A stretch of DNA of 15,536 bases from Ruminococcaceae bacterium UBA6434 (GTDB lineage Bacteria; Bacillota; Clostridia; Oscillospirales; Acutalibacteraceae): the NCBI GenBank assembly GCA_002437245.1, contig DJOQ01000037.1, positions 1 through 15,536 on the forward strand. Reading direction: 5' to 3'. The position numbers were made by a program, and so were the translations under genes. Position 1 is the first letter of the stretch, and the number at the start of each line of letters is the position of its first letter. The notes below the pieces were generated by a model, which was not told the DNA's origin, made no database searches, and saw only the letters and a program-made list of their open reading frames with translations. Below are positions 6,842 through 13,978 of this stretch, piece after piece.

Positions 6842-8413
6842 TTGTTTAAGAAATTCAAAAGATTATCCCGAAAAAGGCAGATTTTTACAATTGTAATTAC
6901 AGTGGTTATAGTTGCGCTTGTAGCCGCACTTCTCTATCAGTCCTTTAAGCCCGACCCGAGACCCGAATATCAGGTGCAGGCGGCTTCTGTCGGCGACATA
7001 CAGGCGACGTTTGATACAAAGGGAACGGTTGAGTCCACAAGCACCGAAAAATTTACTGCCGCGGCAGGCGTCAAGGTAAGCTCCGTCAATGTGGCTGTAG
7101 GCGACAGGGTCAAAGCAGGCGACGTTTTGGCAACCTTTGATGTATCGTCTATCGACGGCACACTCGCAAATTATAAAGGCGCTTACGATAAGGCAAAGGC
7201 GGCTTATGATAAAGCAAGCGGCTCCGTAAGCTCCGCAAAAAGCGGTATAAAGACAACCGACCTTCAGATTTCACAGACGGAAAGCGATATTTCGGCACTC
7301 AAAAGAGAAATAGCCGCCGCACAGAGCGCTAACATAAAAAATGCCGAGAACGCCAAAAACTATACCGAAGACCAGCTCAAAGCCCTTCGCGAGCAGCTTA
7401 AAAACGGCGGATTTACGGAAGATCAGATACAGGAAATAATAAATTCTCTCAAAAATTCTACAGGCAACGTCGATATAGAAAAGGCTGTTTCGGACTCCGT
7501 AGCCGCAAAGCAGGTTAAATTGGCTCAGGCAGAAGCGCAGCTCACATCGCTCAAAACTCAGCGCGCGGTTTACGAGGCTCAGACAGACGAAACGATGTCT
7601 GACCTTTACAAATCCGTTATGGAGCAAAAGCAAAAGGACTATGAGAGTTATAAAGAGATATATGATTCTCTCAAAAACGGCTGGGTCGCTTCGGCTGACG
7701 GTATAATCACCACAGTCAATGTCGAGGCGGGTAGAGAGTTTACTCCTGCACAGACAGGCAGCTCCGGCGTAGACCTCTCTTCAATTGTAAGCTCTATGAC
7801 AAGCAATTCCGAGATCGCTTCAACTCTTACCGACATACTTTCGTCAACGGCAGGTTCAGCTTCGTCTGTGGGCGACGGTATAGTTCTTGAAAACTACGGC
7901 GAGTTTATAGCAAGCTTTACAGTAGGCAAATACGACCTCCTCGGGCTTAAAGTAGGTCAGAGCGCGGTTGTATCGTCTCTCGACTCCGATTATGACGCGG
8001 TAGTGTCGTATGTCGGCGCTACGGCTTCCGAAAACGACGGACTTAATATCAGCTCCATTGCCTCAAGCCTTACGGGTTCATCGTCAAATTCGGCGAGCGC
8101 GGTTGCAAAGGTCAAGATATTAAACCCCGATGAAAAGATAGTAATCGGCTTTGACGTAGATATAAAAGTCAATACCGAGAAAATAACAAACGTCCTCAAA
8201 ATACCGGTTGACGCCGTAGCAACAGATGACGCCGTCACTTATGTATATGTATATAATCCCGATAAAAAGACCGTCGAAAAGAGAAACGTCGAGCTCGGTG
8301 TATTCTCCGATGACGATTACGAGGTAAAATCCGGGCTTTCCGAGGGCGAAATAGTTGTTATGAACCCCAAAGCGGCTCTCACGGACGGAACAAAAATATC
8401 CGTTAAAGGTTAA
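6842..8413 (+). CDS. Membrane-fusion (adaptor) subunit of an ABC exporter, MacA/YknX-like
   Basis: Predicted membrane-anchored adaptor of 523 residues that would work with a MacB-type permease to export peptides, lipids or drugs across a Gram-positive envelope. Visible parts, in order: basic N-terminus; one membrane segment at about 14-34; first half of a biotinyl-lipoyl-like hairpin domain at about 70-100 (AVGDRVKAGDVLATFD); a long coiled coil at about 105-275, rich in Ala, Lys and Gln; second lipoyl half at about 280-300 (ADGIITTVNVEAGREF); a beta-barrel domain at about 348-450 (LKVGQSAVVSSLD); and a C-terminal membrane-proximal domain at about 450-523. Two Ser/Gly-rich insertions (about 304-345 and 395-420) are unusual. 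The start is TTG 6842: no ATG or GTG in frame precedes the membrane segment, and GGTGG lies at 6833-6837. The permease gene follows after 29 bases. Confidence 0.85.
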   Translation: MFKKFKRLSRKRQIFTIVITVVIVALVAALLYQSFKPDPRPEYQVQAASVGDIQATFDTKGTVESTSTEKFTAAAGVKVSSVNVAVGDRVKAGDVLATFDVSSIDGTLANYKGAYDKAKAAYDKASGSVSSAKSGIKTTDLQISQTESDISALKREIAAAQSANIKNAENAKNYTEDQLKALREQLKNGGFTEDQIQEIINSLKNSTGNVDIEKAVSDSVAAKQVKLAQAEAQLTSLKTQRAVYEAQTDETMSDLYKSVMEQKQKDYESYKEIYDSLKNGWVASADGIITTVNVEAGREFTPAQTGSSGVDLSSIVSSMTSNSEIASTLTDILSSTAGSASSVGDGIVLENYGEFIASFTVGKYDLLGLKVGQSAVVSSLDSDYDAVVSYVGATASENDGLNISSIASSLTGSSSNSASAVAKVKILNPDEKIVIGFDVDIKVNTEKITNVLKIPVDAVATDDAVTYVYVYNPDKKTVEKRNVELGVFSDDDYEVKSGLSEGEIVVMNPKAALTDGTKISVKG

Positions 8414-8442
8414 TTTAGGCTGAAAAGGCAGGTGGCTCCGAA

Positions 8443-9699
8443 TTGAATATAAAAGAAAATATAAGGATCGCCATTTTCAGCATTAAGTCGAACCTTATGC
8501 GCTCGCTTCTTACAATGCTCGGCATTATAATCGGCGTTGCTTCGGTAATAGCGGTAATAACGGTCGGTAACGGCGGCAGAGATTATATCGTAGGTATGAT
8601 TCGCGATATGGGCTCAAGTGCCATAAGCATAACCGTAAACGCCGCGAATTCGGACATCTCGAATTCCGATTATATTACGGACGACGATATAAACGCCATT
8701 AAATCGCTTGATAACGTTCAGTATGTGTCACCTATGGTAATGACTATGGGCTCGCTCTCGGTAGAGGGTAACGACCAAAGCGCCATAGGAGTTATAGTAG
8801 GCGGCAACAGCGATTTAAGATATGTTATGAACGGCGACTGTATATACGGCAGGTACTTCAATAAAACCGAGGTTGAGGCAGGCAGAAGCGTGTGTATAAT
8901 CGACTCGACAAGTGCCATGCAGCTTTTCGGCAAGAAAAATGTTGTCGGCGAATTTATTTCGTTCAATTACAACGACGTGTCCGTTAGTTTTAAAATAATC
9001 GGCGTTACCGATATGATGAGCTCGTTCGGCGGCGACAGCGAAAAGATGCTCGAAAATATGAATTCTCTTACCGGCGGTTCAACGGTGACAAGCGCCATGA
9101 TAATGGTTCCGTCTACCGTAGCCACTCAGATAATGGGCGGCGAGGCGCGTTACGATACCGTTTATATTATGGCAAAGGATGAAAACGATCTTGAAAGCGC
9201 CGGCAATGCGGCAGTAAACCGCATAAAGGCAAGACATAACAATCTTGACCGTGATTGCTACACCGTAACCAATATGGCGACATACATCGACCTTCTTGAT
9301 ACGGTTATAAACGTGTTTACCATATTTATTGCGGCAGTCAGCGCAATATCTCTCGTAGTCGGCGGAATAGGCGTTATGAATATAATGCTCGTCTCCATAA
9401 CGGAGCGAACGCGAGAAATAGGCATACGAAAGGCATTGGGAGCAAAAACCTCCACAATATTGTTCCAGTTCCTCACGGAGTCAATAATCCTGTGCCTCAT
9501 CGGCGGACTTATAGGACTGCTGCTCGGTGTTGCCGCGGCGGCGATAGTTTCAAAAATTATGAACGTACCGCTTGAGGTTAAATTCTCGACGGTTGCGCTT
9601 GCGATAGGATTTTCTACCGCGATAGGTGTAATATTCGGCGTGTACCCCGCAAAGCGCGCCGCAAAAATGCCTCCCATAGAGGCTCTGAGAAGAGATTGA
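8443..9699 (+). CDS. MacB/FtsX-type ABC transporter permease
   Basis: Predicted membrane permease of 418 residues, partner of the upstream adaptor. Topology is that of the MacB/YknZ family: a membrane segment at about 20-42 (LLTMLGIIIGVASVIAV), a large extracytoplasmic domain at about 45-275, then three membrane segments at about 287-312, 344-370 and 384-403. Family signatures include GGIGVMNIMLVS from about 307 and the cytoplasmic coupling motif ERTREIGIRKALGA at about 320-333, with YPAKRAAKMPPIEALRRD at the end. There is no nucleotide-binding domain, so an ATPase must come from another gene, yet none is present in the window. Start is TTG 8443, set by AGGTGG at 8430-8435, seven bases upstream. 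It is followed directly by a terminator. Substrate unknown. Confidence 0.88.
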   Translation: MNIKENIRIAIFSIKSNLMRSLLTMLGIIIGVASVIAVITVGNGGRDYIVGMIRDMGSSAISITVNAANSDISNSDYITDDDINAIKSLDNVQYVSPMVMTMGSLSVEGNDQSAIGVIVGGNSDLRYVMNGDCIYGRYFNKTEVEAGRSVCIIDSTSAMQLFGKKNVVGEFISFNYNDVSVSFKIIGVTDMMSSFGGDSEKMLENMNSLTGGSTVTSAMIMVPSTVATQIMGGEARYDTVYIMAKDENDLESAGNAAVNRIKARHNNLDRDCYTVTNMATYIDLLDTVINVFTIFIAAVSAISLVVGGIGVMNIMLVSITERTREIGIRKALGAKTSTILFQFLTESIILCLIGGLIGLLLGVAAAAIVSKIMNVPLEVKFSTVALAIGFSTAIGVIFGVYPAKRAAKMPPIEALRRD

Positions 9700-9712
9700 T
9701 AATTTTAATTAT

Positions 9713-9756
9713 AAACGGATCGGATAAGCTTCGGCTGACCGGTCCGTTTTTGTTTG
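9713..9756 (+). terminator. Intrinsic terminator after the exporter pair
   Basis: An 11-base stem (9713-9723 with 9739-9749, one G-U pair) encloses an inner AGC-TTCG-GCT mini-hairpin (UUCG tetraloop), and a T-rich tail follows to 9756. Confidence 0.8.
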
Positions 9757-10060
9757 TACTTAAAAATTGTCTCTCGATGGGTAATATCCTGCAAAACGGC
9801 AATGTATATTTATTTTTGTCGAAAACTCCGCGACAAGACCGTTACTTTACATTTTTGAGTGCGTAAAAACCGCTTAAAACCGAAGTTTTTAACATTATGA
9901 ACACGGTTTTGAACATTTTGATTGTTAAAAACTTCCGTGGCATAATATGTCAAAACTGCATATTTGTATTGTACGGGGCATTTTTCTTGCATATTTTTTT
10001 GAATTTCAAAAGCCGTTGTCCGTCATTTTTCGACTCTTATTGACTAAAACACAAACAGTG
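9757..10060. other. Intergenic region with a spaced inverted repeat and no recognisable gene
   Basis: This AT-rich stretch lies in the largest gene-free gap of the window (9700-10126). It contains a 6-bp hairpin TTGTCG/CGACAA at 9816-9836, the AAAACCG motif near 9864-9883 with its reverse complement at 9904-9910, and a perfect 12-base inverted repeat at 9882-9893 and 9924-9935. Small reading frames exist on the minus strand but have no ribosome site and no family resemblance. It may hold a regulatory RNA or protein-binding sites; nothing was firmly identified. Confidence 0.5.
9882..9935. repeat. Perfect 12-base inverted repeat with a 30-base centre
   Basis: GAAGTTTTTAAC at 9882-9893 is repeated in reverse complement at 9924-9935. 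A second, overlapping pairing (AAAACCG near 9877-9883 with CGGTTTT at 9904-9910) competes with it. No T-run follows either hairpin on the plus strand, so it is not a simple terminator. Operator, RNA switch or remnant of a small mobile repeat are all possible. Confidence 0.6.
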
Positions 10061-10089
10061 TTGTATTTATTTGAACTTTCTGTTACAAT
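10061..10089 (+). promoter_or_regulatory. Candidate promoter of the NfeD-SPFH operon
   Basis: TTGTAT at 10061-10066 and TACAAT at 10084-10089 are 17 bases apart; predicted transcript start is near 10096, 31 bases before the start codon. A TTGACT at 10040-10045 with TGTATT at 10062-10067 could be a second, upstream promoter. Confidence 0.45.
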
Positions 10090-10126
10090 AATATTGTACA
10101 TATTATGATAAAAGGAGTGTATTGCC

Positions 10127-10579
10127 GTGGGATTTACCGTTACGGGGCTTACCGTTCTTTGGTCGGTGCTTCTCATACTGTTTATAATTGCGGAGGCGGT
10201 GACCGTCCAGCTTGTTTCCATCTGGTTTGCCGTAGGCTCTCTTACCGCACTGATCTCAAATCTTTGCGGTGCCGGTACACTTTTACAGGCGGCACTTTTT
10301 GTAGGTGTGTCATTTGCGGCACTTTTACTGACTCGTCCGCTCGTCAAAAAATTCTCTTCTCCTAAAATACAGCGCACAAATCTTGACCGCATTATAGGCG
10401 AGAGGGCGATAGTCACGGAAGAAATAGATAATCTTCGTGCCATAGGTATCGTAAAAGCCGACGGAAAATCGTGGACCGCACGCTCGGCTGACGGAAGCAT
10501 TATACCGGCGGGAAGTGTCGTCGAGGTGAAAAAAATCGACGGCGTTAAGCTGATAGTCGGTTTAATACAGAATAAATAA
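10127..10579 (+). CDS. NfeD-like membrane protein
   Basis: Predicted small membrane protein of 150 residues of the short NfeD type. Two or three membrane segments occupy about 8-70 (including LLILFIIAEAV and ALFVGVSFAALLL), followed by a soluble OB-fold domain at about 82-148 (IGERAIVTEEI, GIVKADGKSWTARSADGSIIPAGSVVEV). The signature G-x-A at the start of the OB fold and the GxxxxVxxxDG spacing are those of the family. Members sit beside SPFH/stomatin proteins and are thought to form membrane microdomain complexes with them. The gene begins at GTG 10127, set by AAGGAG at 10112-10117 nine bases upstream. The SPFH gene follows after 19 bases, so the two form an operon. The longer NfeD forms carry a serine protease domain, which is absent here. 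Confidence 0.85.
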   Translation: MGFTVTGLTVLWSVLLILFIIAEAVTVQLVSIWFAVGSLTALISNLCGAGTLLQAALFVGVSFAALLLTRPLVKKFSSPKIQRTNLDRIIGERAIVTEEIDNLRAIGIVKADGKSWTARSADGSIIPAGSVVEVKKIDGVKLIVGLIQNK

Positions 10580-10598
10580 AAGAAAGAGGTATTTTATT

Positions 10599-11567
10599 AT
10601 GGCATGGCTCTATGTTGTTTTGGCGATAGTTGTAATCGCACTTGTCGTCGTAATAGCAAATCTGAAAATTGTACCGCAGTCAAAGGCGTATGTTATAGAG
10701 CGTCTCGGTGCATATCTCACAACGTGGCAGACAGGTTTCCACGTTAAAATCCCGTTCTTTGAGAGAATAGCCAAGGTCGTTTCCTTAAAAGAGCAGGTCG
10801 TTGATTTCGCACCGCAGCCTGTTATCACCAAGGATAACGTAACTATGCAGATAGATACGGTTGTATTCTTCCAGATAACCGATCCCAAGCTTTACACATA
10901 CGGTGTTGAACATCCGATTTCGGCTATCGAAAATCTTTCGGCAACCACACTTCGTAACATCATCGGCGAGATGGAGCTTGACGCAACTCTTACTTCGCGT
11001 GATACCATAAATGCAAAAATACGCGTTATCCTTGATGAAGCCACCGACCCATGGGGCATTAAGGTTAACCGTGTCGAGCTTAAAAACATCATTCCGCCGC
11101 GTGAGATTCAGGACGCCATGGAAAAGCAGATGAAGGCAGAGCGCCATCGCCGTGAGGCAATACTCACCGCAGAGGGCGAAAAGGCAAGTAAGATACTTGT
11201 GGCAGAGGGCCATAAGGAGTCTCAGATACTCAACGCCGAGGCAGAAAAGCAGGCGGCAATTCTTCACGCCGAAGCTGTTAAAGAAGCTAAAATACGTGAG
11301 GCAGAGGGTGAAGCCGAGGCTATACTCGCGGTGCAAAGGGCAAATGCAAAGGCTATCGAGCTTATAAACGAGGCTGCTCCGAGCGACGCCGTTATAGCAA
11401 TAAAGAGCCTTGAGGCCTTCTCAAAGGCTGCCGACGGTAAGGCTACTAAGATTATTATTCCTTCGGAAATTCAGAGCCTTGCGGGGCTTGCCGCGAGCCT
11501 TAAAGAGCTTGTGACGGAGCCTGCCGCCGCAGAGAAAGCCGACTCCGACAAAGAGAAAGCCGAGTAA
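10599..11567 (+). CDS. SPFH/Band 7 (stomatin/prohibitin-like) protein, QmcA-type
   Basis: Predicted membrane-associated scaffold protein of 322 residues. One membrane segment at 4-21 is followed by a Band 7/SPFH domain at about 22-185 (VPQSKAYVIERLGAYL; TGFHVKIPFFERI; DPWGIKVNRVELKNI). A coiled region at about 180-250 has repeating AEG/AEAEK motifs that drive oligomerisation. It ends in a short conserved segment (IIIPSEIQSLAGLAASLKEL) and a charged tail. Length fits QmcA/slipin proteins. These proteins assemble rings or cages in the membrane and modulate proteases or membrane order; the partner here is the NfeD-like protein. ATG 10599 is preceded by AGAGG at 10585-10589. A terminator follows. 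Confidence 0.9.
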   Translation: MAWLYVVLAIVVIALVVVIANLKIVPQSKAYVIERLGAYLTTWQTGFHVKIPFFERIAKVVSLKEQVVDFAPQPVITKDNVTMQIDTVVFFQITDPKLYTYGVEHPISAIENLSATTLRNIIGEMELDATLTSRDTINAKIRVILDEATDPWGIKVNRVELKNIIPPREIQDAMEKQMKAERHRREAILTAEGEKASKILVAEGHKESQILNAEAEKQAAILHAEAVKEAKIREAEGEAEAILAVQRANAKAIELINEAAPSDAVIAIKSLEAFSKAADGKATKIIIPSEIQSLAGLAASLKELVTEPAAAEKADSDKEKAE

Positions 11568-11588
11568 ATTAACAATTTGATTTTAACA

Positions 11589-11636
11589 CCGCCGCAAAAG
11601 AACGTTTCCGTGAAAAGCTCTTGCGGCGGCTTTTTT
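11589..11636 (+). terminator. Intrinsic terminator after the NfeD-SPFH operon
   Basis: CCGCCGCAA at 11589-11597 pairs with TTGCGGCGG at 11621-11629, and TTTTTT follows at 11631-11636. The loop is long (23 bases) but may hold two extra pairs. Confidence 0.8.
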
Positions 11637-11665
11637 GTAAATTCTCTAAAGTTTCGTATAAGCTC

Positions 11666-11694
11666 TTGCAATATCGAAAAGATTATATTATAAT
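11666..11694 (+). promoter_or_regulatory. Promoter of the SRP RNA
   Basis: TTGCAA at 11666-11671 and a perfect TATAAT at 11689-11694, spaced by exactly 17 bases. The predicted start at 11701 coincides with the first base of the closing helix of the SRP RNA, which supports both calls. Confidence 0.8.
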
Positions 11695-11700
11695 AATATC

Positions 11701-11837
11701 ACCTTAATTTGGTCGTGTGCCGTGCGGGTCCTGTGCGACAGAGCTCCACGAACCATGTCAGGCGGGGAACCGAGCAGCATTAAGTGGTCAGCCTGTGCGC
11801 CACAGTCCGCCTGCACGGTGCATGACCAAGTTAAGGT
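11701..11837 (+). ncRNA. ffs: Signal recognition particle RNA, small bacterial (4.5S-like) type
   Basis: RNA scaffold of the signal recognition particle, which binds Ffh and delivers nascent membrane proteins to the translocase. The apical domain at 11757-11777 is diagnostic: GTCAGG, a 3-bp CGG/CCG stem closed by a GGAA tetraloop, then GAGCAGC, giving the symmetric internal loop (CAGG/AGCA) bound by Ffh. It is followed by the conserved ATTAAG at 11779-11784. The molecule folds into one long rod: 11701-11714 pairs with 11824-11837 almost without a break, and GTGCCGTGC near 11717-11725 pairs with GCACGGTGC at 11813-11821. There is no room for an Alu domain, so this is the short form. A T-rich tract follows (11838-11850). 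The position upstream of dnaX matches the Bacillus/Clostridia order. The exact mature ends are inferred from pairing. Confidence 0.92.
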
Positions 11838-11893
11838 CTTTATTTTTGTTATGAAGCCGAAAAGTGCCGGCGTTTTTCGTGCGGCACAAAAGC

Positions 11894-11909
11894 GGGAGGT
11901 GTGAAAATG
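11894..11909 (+). promoter_or_regulatory. Ribosome binding site that sets the dnaX start at 11907
   Basis: GGGAGG at 11894-11899 is one base from an in-frame GTG (11901), which is too close, and seven bases from ATG 11907. The start at 11907 gives the family-typical N-terminus MYQALYRKYRP. A weak hairpin (GTGCCG 11864-11869 with CGGCAC 11882-11887) lies just upstream. Confidence 0.75.
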
Positions 11910-13601
11910 TATCAGGCGTTGTATCGTAAATATCGTCCGCAGACCTTTTCCGACGTCGTCGGGCAGGAGCACGTTACCGAGACTCTCAGGAACGCGGTTA
12001 AATCGGGCAGACTGTCACACGCCTATCTTTTCACCGGTTCTCGCGGAACGGGCAAAACCTCCTGCGCCAAAATTCTCGCAAAAGCGGTCAACTGTGAAAA
12101 TCCCGTGGACGGCAATCCGTGCGGAAAATGTGCCGCCTGCCGCGGTATAGACGACGGCTCGATTTTGGACGTAATCGAAATAGACGCTGCGTCAAATAAC
12201 GGCGTTGACAATATCAGAGATCTCCGCGAGGAGGCAAATTATACGCCGTCCGCCGTAAAGTACCGCGTGTATATAATAGACGAAGTGCATATGCTCTCCG
12301 TCGGCGCGTTTAATGCTCTTTTAAAAACGCTTGAAGAGCCGCCCGAGCACGTCAAATTCATTTTGGCAACCACCGAGGTGCATAAGCTGCCGTCTACGAT
12401 TTTGTCACGTTGCCAGCGTTTTGATTTTAAACGCATTTCGCCCGAGGATATAGCGAAAAGGCTTTCATTTGTAGCCGATAAAGAAAATATTGATTTAACT
12501 CCCGAAGCGGCAATGCTTATATCGCGTATTGCCGACGGTGCGCTCCGTGACGCCTTGTCGCTGCTTGACAGATGCGCATCTTACGGAACCGAAATAACCG
12601 AAAAAGTGGCAAGCGACGCCGCAGGCATAGCCGGCAGAGAGCATTTGTTTGAGCTTGTTGACGCCGTAATCTCTCACGATTGCCCAAAGGCGCTCACGAT
12701 AATAGATGAGCTTTACAATAATTCCTGCGATATGGAACGCCTTTTAAGCGAATTACTCTCTCATTTCCGCAATATGATGGTTGCGCTGACGGTGCCTAAT
12801 TTCAGAGAACTCGTCATCTGCCCCGATTCCGAAATAGAGATAATACGCCGCCAGGCAAAGAACCTGACCCTTGAGAGCGTTCTCTCGTGTATGGACAGAA
12901 TCGGCGACTCCATAGCCGAAATCAAAAGGGGAGCCGACAGGCGCACAAGTGCCGAAATGGCTGTTATCCGATTGACAAGCCCGAAGCTTGATACGGATAC
13001 GGCGGCTGTTTTACGCAGAATTTCTGATATTGAAATGAAGCTTAAAAACGGCGTGTTTAAGCCTTCGCCAGAGTCTCGAGAGTCGGATTTTGCCGCAAAT
13101 GTATCTCCGGTAAAGCAAAGCGAGCCGAACGAAGCGCAAACGCAGCAGGTTAAAAACGAAGAGCCCGAAAGCAAAGAGGCTTTTCCCGATAAAACGCCTG
13201 CCGCTTATGCCGAGTCAAACAATACGGAGCCGAAATCAAATGAGACGCCGCAAGATAAAAACCGTGAAATAAAATCGGACGAAGTGTTTGAAAATTGGGC
13301 TGAGGTCGTCGATATATTGTCGCGTACTTCACCGGCACTTACGGGATTTTTAAACGGCTCGACGGCGTTTGTTCATCCGGGCGGATTTTTACTTATAAAA
13401 TCGTCAAATTCAATACTCGGTCAAATGCTTATGACAGGCAACTTTTCAAATGACATTGTAAAAGCCGTGCATGAGGTCAGCGGCAAAAAATACCGCATCG
13501 GCATATATAATGAGAATACCGAGCCCGAGCAAAAAAAAGACCCGTTAGAGGGGCTTTTGAGCAGGGCAAAGGATCTCGGCATCAATGTTATAGATCAATA
13601 A
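11907..13601 (+). CDS. dnaX: DNA polymerase III subunit gamma/tau
   Basis: Clamp-loader ATPase of 564 residues that opens the sliding clamp and links the two replicative polymerases. Walker A GSRGTGKT is at 44-51, the four zinc cysteines at 63, 72, 75 and 78, Walker B IIDEVH at 123-128, sensor-1 region FILATTEVHK at 151-160 and the arginine-finger SRC motif at 167-169. AAA+ and lid domains run to about 235, the oligomerisation domain to about 360. Then comes a charged, low-complexity linker (about 385-455) and a C-terminal tau-specific domain ending in LGINVIDQ. All key residues are intact. It heads the block dnaX-ybaB-recR; ybaB follows after 32 bases. No separate promoter was seen, so read-through from the SRP RNA promoter is likely. 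An A8 run at 13531-13538 near the C-terminus is too late to make a gamma-like short form. Confidence 0.95.
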   Translation: MYQALYRKYRPQTFSDVVGQEHVTETLRNAVKSGRLSHAYLFTGSRGTGKTSCAKILAKAVNCENPVDGNPCGKCAACRGIDDGSILDVIEIDAASNNGVDNIRDLREEANYTPSAVKYRVYIIDEVHMLSVGAFNALLKTLEEPPEHVKFILATTEVHKLPSTILSRCQRFDFKRISPEDIAKRLSFVADKENIDLTPEAAMLISRIADGALRDALSLLDRCASYGTEITEKVASDAAGIAGREHLFELVDAVISHDCPKALTIIDELYNNSCDMERLLSELLSHFRNMMVALTVPNFRELVICPDSEIEIIRRQAKNLTLESVLSCMDRIGDSIAEIKRGADRRTSAEMAVIRLTSPKLDTDTAAVLRRISDIEMKLKNGVFKPSPESRESDFAANVSPVKQSEPNEAQTQQVKNEEPESKEAFPDKTPAAYAESNNTEPKSNETPQDKNREIKSDEVFENWAEVVDILSRTSPALTGFLNGSTAFVHPGGFLLIKSSNSILGQMLMTGNFSNDIVKAVHEVSGKKYRIGIYNENTEPEQKKDPLEGLLSRAKDLGINVIDQ

Positions 13602-13633
13602 ATAAGATTAAATTGGAAGGAAATGGTAATAAT

Positions 13634-13978
13634 ATGAAAGCAAGAATTCCGAACCAGGGTCCTACCGGAGCCAATATGATGAAAAAGCTCCAGGAAGTTC
13701 AAAACAATATGAGCGCGCTTCAGGATGAGCTTGCCGTTGCCGAATACAATGCGTCGGCAGGCGGCGGAGCGGTTGAGGTTACGGTAAACGGCTCGCATGA
13801 AATTAAAGCTATCAAAATCAAACCCGAGGTTATCGACCCGGAAGAGCCCGAAATGCTTGAGGATCTTCTTATGGCTTCTCTCAACGAGGCTATGCGTAAA
13901 GCCGACGAAACCGCAGAGCGTGAAATGAATAAGCTTACCGGCGGACTTAATATCCCCGGAATGGGCGGTATGTTTTAA
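13634..13978 (+). CDS. Nucleoid-associated protein, YbaB/EbfC family
   Basis: Small DNA-binding dimer of 114 residues, a member of the YbaB/EbfC family. The N-terminal helix is Met/Gln-rich (ANMMKKLQEVQNNM at about 13-26). The conserved core has AGGGAVEVTVNGSHEIKAIKI (starting near 42) and IDPEEPEMLEDLL (about 67-79), and a Gly/Met-rich tail ends GMGGMF. The frame is open from TTG 13613, but ATG 13634 gives the usual family length and start; GGAAGG at 13615-13620 is somewhat far from it. It sits between dnaX and recR as in most bacteria, and its stop overlaps the recR start by one base. A role alongside RecR in recombination has been proposed for the family. Confidence 0.9.
   Translation: MKARIPNQGPTGANMMKKLQEVQNNMSALQDELAVAEYNASAGGGAVEVTVNGSHEIKAIKIKPEVIDPEEPEMLEDLLMASLNEAMRKADETAEREMNKLTGGLNIPGMGGMF

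Noticed and set aside
9810..9992. Minus-strand 60-codon reading frame in the intergenic gap
   Set aside because: No ribosome site, no family resemblance, and it spans the inverted repeat; likely chance.
11722..11904. Open frame through the SRP RNA up to dnaX, including a 17-codon ATG frame at 11851
   Set aside because: The sequence is explained by the structured RNA, and the small frame has no ribosome site.
13531..13538. A8 run in dnaX as a programmed frameshift or slippage site for a gamma subunit
   Set aside because: It lies about 20 codons from the end of the gene, far beyond the point where gamma is made in other bacteria; a shift there would remove only the C-terminal tip. No slippery heptamer with stimulatory hairpin was seen near codons 360-450.
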